Shown here: in pieces, positions 26,273 through 35,089 of the stretch
How positions within the stretch are numbered: position 1 is the stretch's first letter
Layout: each line of letters begins with the position of its first letter
Assembly: GCF_036021035.1 (NCBI RefSeq)
Contig: NZ_CP107930.1
Span: forward strand, 3,596,001 to 3,660,000
Length of the DNA: 64,000 nucleotides
DNA from: Kineococcus sp. NBC_00420
Lineage (GTDB): Bacteria > Actinomycetota > Actinomycetes > Actinomycetales > Kineococcaceae
Direction: 5' to 3'
Made by a program: the position numbers and the translations under genes
The notes under the pieces: model-generated
What the model was told of the DNA's origin: nothing
The model's input: the letters and a program-made list of their open reading frames with translations, nothing else
Database searches by the model: none

Positions 26273-26524
26273 TCACAGCCTGCGCAGGAAGTCCTCGTCG
26301 TCGTCCGGGCCGCGCGGGGCCGGCCGGGGCCGGGACCCGGCGGGGCCGATCGGCCGGCCGGCGAGGAGGTAGGCCAGTCCGCCCGCGAGGGGGAAGAAGA
26401 GCACCAGCAGCAGCCAGCCCCACTTCGGCAGGTTGCGGACCGCCCCGTCCGGGGCCTGCACGATGCTCACGACGCAGTAGACGGTCAACGCCAGGACGAG
26501 GAGGGCCGGCAGGACGGAGCGCAT
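26273..26524 (-). CDS. Small membrane protein with PLDc_N domain
   Basis: 83 residues from ATG 26524 (GTG 26539 also possible). Two hydrophobic helices (VLPALLVLALTVYCVVSIV and WGWLLLVLFFPLAGGLAYLLAG) flank the conserved KWGWLLLVLFFPLAG segment of the phospholipase D N-terminal (PLDc_N) family, then a Pro/Arg-rich acidic tail. Such proteins are often next to menA/menE in actinobacteria. Function unknown. Confidence 0.8.
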   Translation of the reverse strand: MRSVLPALLVLALTVYCVVSIVQAPDGAVRNLPKWGWLLLVLFFPLAGGLAYLLAGRPIGPAGSRPRPAPRGPDDDEDFLRRL

Positions 26525-26572
26525 GCCACAGGATCGCACCGATGACCAGCCACGCTCGTCGGTGCGCTCTCG

Positions 26573-27736
26573 TCAGGGGGCGCCGCCGGCGAGTTCGCGC
26601 AGCCGGGTGCGGTCGGGTTTGCCGGGCCCGCGCAGCGGGAGCTCCTCGAGCAGCAGCAGTTGCCGGGGGGCGGCGTGGCGGGCCACGACCGCACTGACCC
26701 GGGCCCGGACCTGCTCCAGCGACGGTGCCGTCCCGCTCGCCACGATCACCGCGACGATCCGCTGACCCCACTCGGGGTCGGGGACGCCCACGACGACGAC
26801 CTCGCCCACCCCCGCCAGCCCGGTGAGCGCCTCCTCGACCAGGCCCGGGGCCACCTTCAGCCCGCCGGTGGTGATGAGGTCGTCGACCCGGCCGAGCACG
26901 CGGACCCGGCCGCCCTCGAGGACGGCGGTGTCGTCGGTGCGGAAGGCGCCCCCGGCGAAGGCGGCGTGCCCGGGCATCCCGCGGTACCCGCGGGCCAGCA
27001 CCGGCCCGGTGAGGGTGAGCCGGCCGTCCTCGAGCGCGGGGACGACCCCGGGCAGCGGGACGCCGTCGTAGACGCACCCGCCGCTGGTCTCCGAGGAGCC
27101 GTACGTCGTCACGACCCGGATCCCCGCGGCCCGGGCCCGCTCGAGCAGCGCGGTCGGGGTGGCGGCCGAGCCGACGAGGACGGCGCGGTAGCGGGCGAGG
27201 GCGGCGCGGGCCTCCTCACCGGCGTCGAGCAGGCGCACGAGCTGGGTGGGGACGAGGGAGGTGAGGAGGTGTGTCCCGGTGGTCGCGGTGGTCGCGGCGA
27301 CGAAGGCCTCGGCCGTGAAGGGGCCCGGGGCGAGCACGACGGGCTCGGTGCCGGCCCGGACGGAGCGGAGCAGGACCTGCAGACCGGCGACGTGGTGGGC
27401 GGGCAGGGCCAGGACCCACTGCTGACGACCGTCGCCGGGGGCGAGGCGCTGCGCGGTGGCGGCGGCGGAGGCACGCAGCGCACCGGCCGGCAGCAGCGCG
27501 CCCTTGGGGGTCCCGGTGGAGCCGGACGTCGCGACGACGACGGCCGTGGGGTCGTCCGGGTCGTCCTCGCCGGGGGCCAGGGGGGTCCCGGTGCGCAGCG
27601 AGGGGTGCGGACCGGTGCCGACGGCGTGCGGGTGCAGGGCGTCGGGGAGCTCGCCGGCGAGAGCGGTGGCCAGCAGGGGCAGCAGCTCGAGGACGGCGTC
27701 CCCGGTGGGGACGGGCAGGGGACGCAGCGCACGCAC
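26573..27736 (-). CDS. menE: o-Succinylbenzoate-CoA ligase
   Basis: 387 residues; activates OSB with ATP and CoA. Visible are the adenylation loop VVATSGSTGTPKGA, TTYGSSETSGG, the hinge region GRVDDLITTGGLKV and the catalytic lysine in RGPGKPDRTRL. It is shorter than typical 450-500-residue AMP-ligases because the N-terminal subdomain is reduced, as in many actinobacterial MenE proteins. First gene of a leftward men block. Confidence 0.9.
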   Translation of the reverse strand: MRALRPLPVPTGDAVLELLPLLATALAGELPDALHPHAVGTGPHPSLRTGTPLAPGEDDPDDPTAVVVATSGSTGTPKGALLPAGALRASAAATAQRLAPGDGRQQWVLALPAHHVAGLQVLLRSVRAGTEPVVLAPGPFTAEAFVAATTATTGTHLLTSLVPTQLVRLLDAGEEARAALARYRAVLVGSAATPTALLERARAAGIRVVTTYGSSETSGGCVYDGVPLPGVVPALEDGRLTLTGPVLARGYRGMPGHAAFAGGAFRTDDTAVLEGGRVRVLGRVDDLITTGGLKVAPGLVEEALTGLAGVGEVVVVGVPDPEWGQRIVAVIVASGTAPSLEQVRARVSAVVARHAAPRQLLLLEELPLRGPGKPDRTRLRELAGGAP

Positions 27737-27942
27737 GAGCGCAGGGTAGAGCCCGGGTCGGTGCTCACGAGAAACTACTCGGCGTACCGTAATCCTCGCT
27801 GTGTGTAAGTCTGTGCAGGTCGGGGGCGGTGTGGAGCTGCTCCGTTCAGGTGGAACGATCTACTGATTCTCCTTCGAGCGTGACCAAGCGGTCTCGGAGT
27901 GTCAGGATGTGGCCCGTCCTGGCGAGCTGGAGGAGGTGACGG

Positions 27943-30348
27943 ATGAGCAGTGGCGTGCGTGACCGTCGCCCGGTGGCCAGCGTGGTCTACGACGGCGTCG
28001 TCACCCTGGCGGCGCTCGTCACGACCGTGGTCGCGGCCGTCCACTTCGGGCAGGCGGGCGGTGGGCCCGACTGGAAGGACCTCGTCCTCTGCGTGGTCAT
28101 CGGGCTGCCCCTGATGCAGTTGCTGACCCGCTTCCCGTTCCAGATCAACACCCGTCACGCCGGCATCGAGGTCCAGTTCGACGTCGGTGTGCTGATCTTC
28201 CTGCTCTGCTTCGCCGACCCCGCGACCGTGGCCCTCACCTGGTGCCTGTGCGTCATCCCCACGAACCTGCTGCAGAAGAAGAGCTGGGTCAGCCGCGTCT
28301 ACAACGCGAGCATCGGCGTCCTCTTCCTGCCGACGGCCCTGCTCGTCCTGCACCTGCTCCACGCCGGTGGAGCGGCCAACCGGCTCAGCAGCGATGCGGG
28401 TGAGCCCCGGGCCATTCGGCTCGACATGACCGGCGCGGAACTCCTCGCCGTCGCGGCCGCCGTCGTCGCCGTCTTCACCCTCGACGTCGCCGTCTCCGCC
28501 GTGTCGGTCGCCATCCAGGAACGGACCTCGATCAAGGCCGAGCTGCTGCACACCGGGGCCTGGCTGGCCGTCGGCACCAGCGTCGCCGTCGGTGGGCTCG
28601 GCTACCTCGGCGGACTCGTCGAGTCCCGGCTCGAGCCGTGGGCGGCGGTGCTGCTGGTCATCCCGATGATCGTGACGATGGTGGCGACCCGCGCCATGCG
28701 CATGACCCGTGACGTCGCCCGGCGCAGCGAGGCGCTCTTCGAGGCCGCCACCGCCCTGCACACCCAGGGTCGGCGCGCCGACCTCGCCCGCGCGTTGCAG
28801 AAGCACGCCCGGATGGTCGCCGGCACCCCCGCCGCGATGGTGCGCTCGGTCGGACCCGGCGAGGACGAGATCGGTGTCCCCGTCGTCGCCGGCGACGGCG
28901 TCGTGCTCTACATCACCGTCCCCCGTCGCCGGGACTCCACCCAGCGCGCCTCCGACGAGAAGGCGCTGGAGGCCCTGGCCTCCGTCGGCGAGGCCGCGTT
29001 CTTCCGCGTCAGCGCCAGCGAGGAGATGCACGGGCTCGCCCGCCGCGACGTCGTCACCGGCCTGCCGAACCGGCTGCAGTTCTCCGAACGCCTCGCCCAG
29101 GAGCTCGAGCGCGCGCGGGCGGCCGAACGTCTCGACCGGCTCGTCGTCCTCTACCTCGACCTCGACGGCTTCAAGGGGGTCAACGACCGCTTCGGCCACG
29201 ACGCCGGCGACGAACTCCTCCGCCTGGTCGGGTCCCGCCTGCGCGACACCCTGCGCGGGGGCAGCACCGTCGCCCGTCTCGGCGGCGACGAGTTCGCCGT
29301 CCTGCTGCCGGACTGCCTCGACGTCGAGGGACTGTGCCGCCGGGTCCTCGTGGCCCTGCGCGTCGAGGTCCGGATGCGCGGGCACGTCCTGCGCGTCCAG
29401 GGCAGCATCGGCCTCTCCCGCGCCCGTCCCGGCGACGACGTCGGCACCCTGCTGCGCAACGCCGACACCGCCATGTACCGGGCGAAGGCCACCGGCAAGA
29501 ACCGCTGGGTGGAGTTCCGCCCGGAGCTGCTGGAGGAGGAGATCGCCCGCCTGCAGGTCATCGAGGACCTCCAGCAGGCGCCGGCCGAGGCCTTCGTCGT
29601 GCACTACCAGCCGATCGTGGACCTGCACAGCGTCGACCCCGCGAGCCGGATCGTCGGGCTCGAGGCGCTCGTCCGCTGGCGGCGCGACCGGGGTGGAGCG
29701 GTCGAGCCCCTCGTCGGCCCCGACGAGTTCATCGGCCTGGCCGAACGTTCCGGCACCGTCGTGGCCATCGGCGACTCGGTGCTGCGCCAGGTCGCCCGGG
29801 ACTCCGCGGCGATCCAGCAGCACGCCGGGCGTCGTCTCGACCTGATGGTCAACGTCTCGCCCGTGCAGCTGCGTCACCCCGACTTCACCGAGCGGGTGGC
29901 CGCCGCGGTGCGCCAGACGGCGTCCAGCGGCTGCCGGCTGCACCTGGAGATGACCGAGAGCGTCATGATCGACGACGACACCGTCGGCCGGTTGCGCGAC
30001 CTCGCCGAGACCGGCGCCCAGCTCACCATCGACGACTTCGGGACGGGTTTCTCCTCGCTCGGCTACCTGCGGCACCGGCCGTTCTCCTCGTTCAAGATCG
30101 ACCGCAGCTTCGTCCGGGACATCGCGACCGAGCCCACCGCCCGCGCGCTGGTCGAGGGCATGGTCAAGATGGGTCAGGCGCTGGGTCTGACGATCGTGGC
30201 CGAGGGCGTCGAGCACGCGGAGCAGGCCGAGATCCTGCGTGAGATGGGCTGCCAGCTCGCCCAGGGTCACCTGTACTGCCGGCCACTGGCGCTGGAGGAC
30301 ATCCAGGACGTGCTGGCCGGTCCGGTGGCCCGCCCGCTCAGCGCGTGA
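27943..30348 (+). CDS. Membrane-bound GGDEF-EAL protein (c-di-GMP turnover)
   Basis: 801 residues. Residues 1-260 hold about eight membrane helices of a sensor domain I cannot name; about 265-365 is a GAF-like linker; about 370-530 a GGDEF domain with YLDLDGFKGVNDRFGHDAGDE and ARLGGDEFAV, intact metal and substrate residues; about 540-795 an EAL domain with GLEALVRW, NVSPVQL, MTESV, IDDFGTG, FKIDRSF, EGVEHAEQ and QGHLY, all catalytic residues kept. The inhibitory RxxD site five residues before GGDEF is RGGS, so product inhibition is probably lost. Could make or break c-di-GMP. Confidence 0.93.
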   Translation: MSSGVRDRRPVASVVYDGVVTLAALVTTVVAAVHFGQAGGGPDWKDLVLCVVIGLPLMQLLTRFPFQINTRHAGIEVQFDVGVLIFLLCFADPATVALTWCLCVIPTNLLQKKSWVSRVYNASIGVLFLPTALLVLHLLHAGGAANRLSSDAGEPRAIRLDMTGAELLAVAAAVVAVFTLDVAVSAVSVAIQERTSIKAELLHTGAWLAVGTSVAVGGLGYLGGLVESRLEPWAAVLLVIPMIVTMVATRAMRMTRDVARRSEALFEAATALHTQGRRADLARALQKHARMVAGTPAAMVRSVGPGEDEIGVPVVAGDGVVLYITVPRRRDSTQRASDEKALEALASVGEAAFFRVSASEEMHGLARRDVVTGLPNRLQFSERLAQELERARAAERLDRLVVLYLDLDGFKGVNDRFGHDAGDELLRLVGSRLRDTLRGGSTVARLGGDEFAVLLPDCLDVEGLCRRVLVALRVEVRMRGHVLRVQGSIGLSRARPGDDVGTLLRNADTAMYRAKATGKNRWVEFRPELLEEEIARLQVIEDLQQAPAEAFVVHYQPIVDLHSVDPASRIVGLEALVRWRRDRGGAVEPLVGPDEFIGLAERSGTVVAIGDSVLRQVARDSAAIQQHAGRRLDLMVNVSPVQLRHPDFTERVAAAVRQTASSGCRLHLEMTESVMIDDDTVGRLRDLAETGAQLTIDDFGTGFSSLGYLRHRPFSSFKIDRSFVRDIATEPTARALVEGMVKMGQALGLTIVAEGVEHAEQAEILREMGCQLAQGHLYCRPLALEDIQDVLAGPVARPLSA

Positions 30349-30463
30349 CGCCCACGGGTGTGGGTTCCGCCGTCCAGGGGTAGTTCCTCCAGGACAGCAT
30401 CCGGCCGGTCGATCACCTCGGGGACGATGGACCGGGTACCGGAACGGCGAGGGGAGCGGCGAC

Positions 30464-31975
30464 GTGGACACCTCCCTCAGCCTCGCCCTGCTGCTGTCCC
30501 TGCTCGTGGTCATCGCCGCGGTGACCGCCGCCGTCGTCCTCGCCCTCGTGTGCCTGCGCCAACGCCGTGCGCTGCAACGGTTCCGGGTCCGTGTGCGGGT
30601 CCTGGAGCGGAGCTCCGAGGTGGCCGCGCCCGAGACCGACCCCGTGACGGGTCTGCTGACCGGCGCCGGGTTCGCCGTCTGCGTCGCCACCGCCCAGCGC
30701 GAGGCCGGACGCGGGGGACACCCCCGGGCCCTGCTGCACCTGGGCCTCGACGGGTTCCGCGCCTTCAACTCCGCCCACGGCCGGGCCGCCGGTGACGCGG
30801 TCCTCGTCGAGGTCGCCGACCGCCTGCGCGGCGCCGTCCGCGGCGGCGACGAGATCGGGCGCCTCGGGGGCGACGAGTTCGCCGTCCTCCTCGCCGACCC
30901 GATCGCCGCGCTCGACGTCTCCGTGCGGCTGCTGGCCGTCCTCGCCGCCCCCCACGAGGTCGGCGGGAACCGGGTCTCGCTCGGGGTCAGCATCGGGGTC
31001 GCGCACAGCCACGGCGGCCACGAGGAGGGCCTGCTGGGGGCCGCCGAACAGGCCGTCGCCGAGGCCAAGGTCGCCGGCGGCGGGTGCGTGCGGGTCTGGG
31101 ACCCCTCCACGGCCCTGGCCCGGGGGGCGGAACTGGCCCGGGCGGAGTCCCTGCGGCGGGCGGTCGCGGGCGGCTCGCCCGCCGACGGCGCCCTCGAGGT
31201 CCACTACCAGCCCGTGGTCGACGTCGAGTCCCGCGTGGTGAGCGGGGTCGAGGCCCTGGTGCGCTGGCGCGTCGACGGTCGCCTGGTTCCGCCCGACGAC
31301 TTCATCGGCCTCGCCGAGCGGTACGGGATCATCGCCGACCTCGGCCGCGCCGTCCTGGACCGGTGCGCGCAGGACGCCCCGCAGCTGTGCGAGGCCGCCG
31401 GGCGCGACCTGGTCGTGGCCGTCAACGTCTCCGCCCCGCAGCTCGCCGACCCGCTCCTGCCCGCGGCGGTGGCCGAGGCCGTCACCCGGCTCGGGTCGCG
31501 CCCGCTCGTGCTCGAGATGACCGAGAGCGTCCTGGTCGCCGAGGACGCCTGCACCCAGGACGCGCTCGACGCCCTGGTCGGCGCCGGGGCCCACCTGACC
31601 GTCGACGACTTCGGCACCGGCTACGCCACGCTGGCCTACCTGCGCCGTCGCCCGTTCACGGCGTTCAAGATCGACCGCTCCTACGTCCGGGACATCGAGT
31701 CCGACCCCCGCACCCGGGCGCTGGTGGAGGGCCTCGTGCTGCTCGCCGCGACGATGGGCCTCGGCCTCGTGGCCGAGGGCGTGGAGACGGCGGGCCAGGC
31801 GAAGCTGCTGCGTGAGATGGGCGCCCCCACCCACCAGGGGTTCCTGCACGCCCGGCCCGCACCCCTCGCGGAGGTGCTGCCGTGCATCCGCGAGCTGGGC
31901 GAACGGTTGCACCGCTCGGGGGACGAGTACGACGAGCCCGTCCGACCCGCCGTGTCCCCCCGCGTCGAGTCCTGA
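30464..31975 (+). CDS. Second GGDEF-EAL protein, cyclase probably impaired
   Basis: 503 residues from GTG 30464 (GGGGAG upstream). One N-terminal helix, then GGDEF (about 65-215) and EAL (about 240-490). GRLGGDEFAV and an RGGD inhibitory site are intact, but the metal-binding LDLD motif reads LHLGLDGF: the first Asp is Gly, so cyclase activity is doubtful. EAL residues (GVEALVRW, NVSAPQL, EMTES, VDDFGTG, FKIDRSY, EGVETAGQ, HQGFLH) are all present, so it is probably a phosphodiesterase with a GTP-sensing GGDEF. It follows the first paralogue by about 115 bases. Confidence 0.9.
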   Translation: MDTSLSLALLLSLLVVIAAVTAAVVLALVCLRQRRALQRFRVRVRVLERSSEVAAPETDPVTGLLTGAGFAVCVATAQREAGRGGHPRALLHLGLDGFRAFNSAHGRAAGDAVLVEVADRLRGAVRGGDEIGRLGGDEFAVLLADPIAALDVSVRLLAVLAAPHEVGGNRVSLGVSIGVAHSHGGHEEGLLGAAEQAVAEAKVAGGGCVRVWDPSTALARGAELARAESLRRAVAGGSPADGALEVHYQPVVDVESRVVSGVEALVRWRVDGRLVPPDDFIGLAERYGIIADLGRAVLDRCAQDAPQLCEAAGRDLVVAVNVSAPQLADPLLPAAVAEAVTRLGSRPLVLEMTESVLVAEDACTQDALDALVGAGAHLTVDDFGTGYATLAYLRRRPFTAFKIDRSYVRDIESDPRTRALVEGLVLLAATMGLGLVAEGVETAGQAKLLREMGAPTHQGFLHARPAPLAEVLPCIRELGERLHRSGDEYDEPVRPAVSPRVES

Positions 31976-31997
31976 CCGTTCCCGTCGCCGGACCGGC

Positions 31998-32921
31998 TCA
32001 GAAGTACCAGGGGAAGGGCGACCAGTCCGGTTCGCGCTTGCCGAGGAAGGCGTCGCGGCCCTCGACGGCCTCGTCGGTCATGTACGCCAGCCGGGTCGCC
32101 TCACCGGCGAACACCTGCTGCCCGACCATCCCGTCGTCGAGGGCGTTGAACGCGAACTTCAGCATCCGCTGCGCCGTCGGCGACTTCCCGTTGATCTCCG
32201 CGGACCACTGCAGCGCCGTCGCCTCGAGGTCGGCGTGGGGGACGACGGCGTTGACCATGCCCATGTCGTGGGCCTGCTGGGCGGTGTAGGGACGGCCGAG
32301 GAAGAAGATCTCGCGGGCGAACTTCTGCCCGACCTGGCGGGCCAGGTACGCCGACCCGTAGCCGCCGTCGAAGGACCCCACGTCGGCGTCGGTCTGCTTG
32401 AACCGGGCGTGCTCGGCGCTGGCCAGGGTCAGGTCGGCGACCACGTGCAGGCTGTGCCCGCCACCGGCGGCCCACCCGGGGACCACGGCGACGACGACCT
32501 TCGGCATGAACCGGATGAGCCGCTGCACCTCGAGGATGTGCAACCGGCCGCCCTCGGCCCGGGCCCGCACGGTGTCGACGCTCTCCGCGGTGTCGCCCTC
32601 GGCGTACTGGTAGCCGGACCGGCCGCGGATGCGCTGGTCCCCGCCGGAGCAGAACGCCCAGCCGCCGTCCTTCGGGCTGGGCCCGTTGCCGGTGAGCAGG
32701 ACGCAGCCGACGTCGGGGGTGCGGCGGGCGTGGTCGAGGGTGCGGGCGAGCTCGTCGACCGTCCCCGGCCGGAAGGCGTTGCGGACCTCGGGGCGGTCGA
32801 AGGCGATGCGGACCGTCCCGCGGGCCGGGCCCTCGAGCACGCTGCGGTGGTAGGTGAGGTCCTGCAGGTCCTCGAACCCCGGCACCTCCGCCCAGGACGC
32901 GGGGTCGAAGGTCTCGCTCAC
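31998..32921 (-). CDS. menB: 1,4-dihydroxy-2-naphthoyl-CoA synthase
   Basis: About 307 residues of the crotonase family; cyclises OSB-CoA. Signatures: FCSGGDQRIRGRSGYQY, VPGWAAGGGHSLHVVADLT, FKQTDADVGSFDGGYGSAYLAR and the C-terminal FLGKREPDWSPFPWYF. The frame is open to GTG 32948, but family alignment (VSETFDPASW near residue 1) favours GTG 32921. It converges on the GGDEF-EAL gene with a 22-base gap. Confidence 0.95.
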   Translation of the reverse strand: MSETFDPASWAEVPGFEDLQDLTYHRSVLEGPARGTVRIAFDRPEVRNAFRPGTVDELARTLDHARRTPDVGCVLLTGNGPSPKDGGWAFCSGGDQRIRGRSGYQYAEGDTAESVDTVRARAEGGRLHILEVQRLIRFMPKVVVAVVPGWAAGGGHSLHVVADLTLASAEHARFKQTDADVGSFDGGYGSAYLARQVGQKFAREIFFLGRPYTAQQAHDMGMVNAVVPHADLEATALQWSAEINGKSPTAQRMLKFAFNALDDGMVGQQVFAGEATRLAYMTDEAVEGRDAFLGKREPDWSPFPWYF

Positions 32922-32964
32922 ACCGTTCAGGGCCGACACCCTCCGCACCCTAGGCCCACCCCAC

Positions 32965-32999
32965 CCGTGATCCCGCTGGGAATCCCCGCAAGATCACGG
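32965..32999. repeat. Palindromic intergenic repeat, copy 1
   Basis: A 35-bp imperfect palindrome with perfect outer arms CCGTGATC/GATCACGG and an inner GC arm pair around GGGAATCCCC. It is flanked by CCCACCCC on the left and a G-rich run ending GGGGTGGG on the right. It lies in the divergent region between menB and the response-regulator gene, so it is not a simple terminator. Related copies are at 50173 and 50284. Confidence 0.7.
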
Positions 33000-33030
33000 A
33001 TCGGGGGTGGGGGAGGGGGATGCTGGGGGC

Positions 33031-33741
33031 GTGAGCGACCTGCCCCCCGCGTGCCCGCACGCCGCCGATGCCGCCGACGCCGCCGGCCGGGTGGTCCGGG
33101 TCGTCGTCGTGGACGACGAGGCCCTGGTGCGTTCGGGTCTCACCATGATCCTCCAGGCCGGGGGAGACGTGGAGGTCGTGGGGGCGTGCACGGGGACGGA
33201 GGCGGTCGACCTCGTCGACCGGCAGGCCCCGGAGGTGGTCCTGCTCGACATCCGGATGCCCCAGGTCGACGGGCTCAGCGTCCTCGCGGCCCTGCTGTGC
33301 CGCCCCTCCCACCCCGCGGTGGCGATGCTGACGACCTTCGACGGCGACCAGCACGTGGCGCAGGCGATGCGGGCCGGGGCCGCCGGCTTCCTGCTCAAGG
33401 ACACCGACCCCCGGCAGTTGGTCCAGGCCGTGCGGACCCTCGCCGCGGGCGGGGTCGTCCTGTCCCCGCGGGCGGCGCGGCAGCTGGTGGCCGAGCACGG
33501 CGAGGCGAGCGGGGTGTCGGGGGAGCAGATCGGCCGCCTGACCTCGCTGACGGCGCGTGAGCGCCAGGTCCTGGGCCTGCTGGCCGGCGGTCTGCCCAAC
33601 GCCGAGATCGGGGTCCGCCTCGACCTGGGGGTGGGGACGGTGAAGGACCACGTCAGCTCGATCCTGGCCAAGCTGGGGGTGCGCAGCCGCACGCAGGCGG
33701 CCCTGCTGGCCCACCGGACGCCGGTGGAGGAGGCGACGTGA
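33031..33741 (+). CDS. NarL/LuxR-type response regulator
   Basis: 236 residues from GTG 33031. Receiver domain about 25-145: VVVVDDEALVRSG, phosphoacceptor Asp in VVLLDIRMPQVDG, Thr and Lys in LTTFD and FLLKDTDP. LuxR helix-turn-helix about 170-230: LTAREREVLGLLAGG-like LTARERQVLGLL, GVGTVKDHVSSILAKLGVRSR. It overlaps the partner kinase gene by 4 bases. The signal is not known; many such pairs respond to envelope stress. Confidence 0.94.
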   Translation: MSDLPPACPHAADAADAAGRVVRVVVVDDEALVRSGLTMILQAGGDVEVVGACTGTEAVDLVDRQAPEVVLLDIRMPQVDGLSVLAALLCRPSHPAVAMLTTFDGDQHVAQAMRAGAAGFLLKDTDPRQLVQAVRTLAAGGVVLSPRAARQLVAEHGEASGVSGEQIGRLTSLTARERQVLGLLAGGLPNAEIGVRLDLGVGTVKDHVSSILAKLGVRSRTQAALLAHRTPVEEAT

Positions 33742-34883
33742 GCCCCGCCGTCCCCGCCGTGGTGACCTCGCCGGTGCAGTGGTTCCGCAGGCACCCTCGC
33801 GTCACCGACGTGGTGGTCGTCGTCCTGGCCGCGGCCGACGCCTGGTTCACCTGGCCCGGGTGGGGTCCGCTGGTCGTGGGCTGCACCGTCCTGGGTTTCG
33901 TCGGGTTGCTGCTGCGCCGACGGTGGCCGCTGCCCGCCTTCCTGCTCACCCTGCCCGCCGTGCCGGTGAGCGGGGTGCTGGTGGCCGGGGTCGTCGTGCT
34001 GTACGTCCTCGCCGAGCGGACCCGCGACCGGCGGATCCTCACCGGCTGCGTGCTGACCTGGGCGGTCCTGGCGAGCGTGCCCTGGGAGGGCGGGCGGTCG
34101 TCCTGGAGCGACGACGCCGTCTCCCTCGTCCTCTTCGCCTACGCGGCGGCCACGGCCGCGGCACCCGTCCTGCTGGGCCAGCTGGTCCAGGCCCAGCGCG
34201 AGCTCGCCCGCCGGCTGGTGGAGATCGAGCAGGTCACCGCCCACCAGCAGCAGCTGTACGCGGAGAAGGTCCTGGCCCGGGAGCGGACCCGGCTGGCCCG
34301 CGAGATGCACGACGTGGTCTCGCACCAGGTGACCCTGATCGTGGTGCACGCCGGTGGGTGGGAGGCGACCGCTCGCGAGGAGGATGTCCGGCAGGCGGCC
34401 GGGGTGGTGCGGCGCCTCGGGGTCCGCACCCTGGAGGAGCTGCGCACGATGGTCACGGTGCTGCGGCTGTCGGGGAACGAGGACCTCGGTCTGACCCCGT
34501 CCCCGACCCTGGCCGACCTGCGGGACCTGGTGCGCGACAGCGAGATCGAGGTCGTCCTCGAGGCCGACCTGCCGCCCGCGGACCGCATCGGCCTGCCCCC
34601 CCAGCGGGCCGTCTACCGGGTCGTGCAGGAGGCGCTGACCAACGTGCGCAAGCACAGCCCCGGTGCGCGCACGCGCGTGTGCGTGCAGCACGACGACGTG
34701 CACGTGACGGTCCTGGTCGAGAACGGCCCGCCGACGTTGCCCGCGCTGTCCCTGCCGGGTTCCGGGACCGGGCTGGTGGGGCTGCGGGAACGGGTGGAGG
34801 TCCTCGACGGCCGCTTCGAGGCGGGCCCCGTGCCCGACGGCGGGTTCCGGGTGCGGGCCGTCGTCCCGCTGCAGTCGCCCTGA
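33738..34883 (+). CDS. HisKA_3-type sensor histidine kinase
   Basis: 381 residues. Four or five membrane helices (residues about 15-150), a short coiled linker (LVQAQRELARRLVEIEQ), the H-box EMHDVVSHQVTLIVVHAGG and an ATPase domain with VQEALTNVRKHSPG (N-box) and GTGLVGLRERVE (G-box). It has no large extracellular loop, so it probably senses inside or near the membrane. Co-translated with the NarL-type regulator; the MprF-like gene lies directly downstream. Confidence 0.92.
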   Translation: MSPAVPAVVTSPVQWFRRHPRVTDVVVVVLAAADAWFTWPGWGPLVVGCTVLGFVGLLLRRRWPLPAFLLTLPAVPVSGVLVAGVVVLYVLAERTRDRRILTGCVLTWAVLASVPWEGGRSSWSDDAVSLVLFAYAAATAAAPVLLGQLVQAQRELARRLVEIEQVTAHQQQLYAEKVLARERTRLAREMHDVVSHQVTLIVVHAGGWEATAREEDVRQAAGVVRRLGVRTLEELRTMVTVLRLSGNEDLGLTPSPTLADLRDLVRDSEIEVVLEADLPPADRIGLPPQRAVYRVVQEALTNVRKHSPGARTRVCVQHDDVHVTVLVENGPPTLPALSLPGSGTGLVGLRERVEVLDGRFEAGPVPDGGFRVRAVVPLQSP

Positions 34884-34945
34884 CCCCCCTGAGCCCCCTG
34901 ACTCGCTGAACCCGTCTCGCACGGGTGGCCCGGAGTGGCCTGTGC

Positions 34946-34959
34946 CGTACCCCGGTACG
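34946..34959. promoter_or_regulatory. 14-bp palindrome upstream of the MprF-like gene
   Basis: CGTACC-CC-GGTACG has perfect 6-base arms and lies 131 bases upstream of the start at 35090, directly after the two-component operon. It is a candidate site for the adjacent NarL-type regulator. Only the symmetry is seen. Confidence 0.3.
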
Positions 34960-35089
34960 ACCTGGGGATGATCGACCCCCGCCGTCGGTAGGGGGCGACG
35001 GACCCCGTGATCCCGTACTCCGGACTGATCCCCCGCGGGAGCCGTTGCGGCACGCTCGATCCGACGCTGTTGGTGAGGGGGAGGACGAC

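Noticed and set aside
27775-31110. Very long open frame (over 1100 codons) on the minus strand opposite the GGDEF-EAL genes
   Set aside because: It mirrors two well-supported genes on the plus strand; long antisense frames are expected at this GC content, and its product has repetitive His/Asp/Arg-rich composition with no domains.
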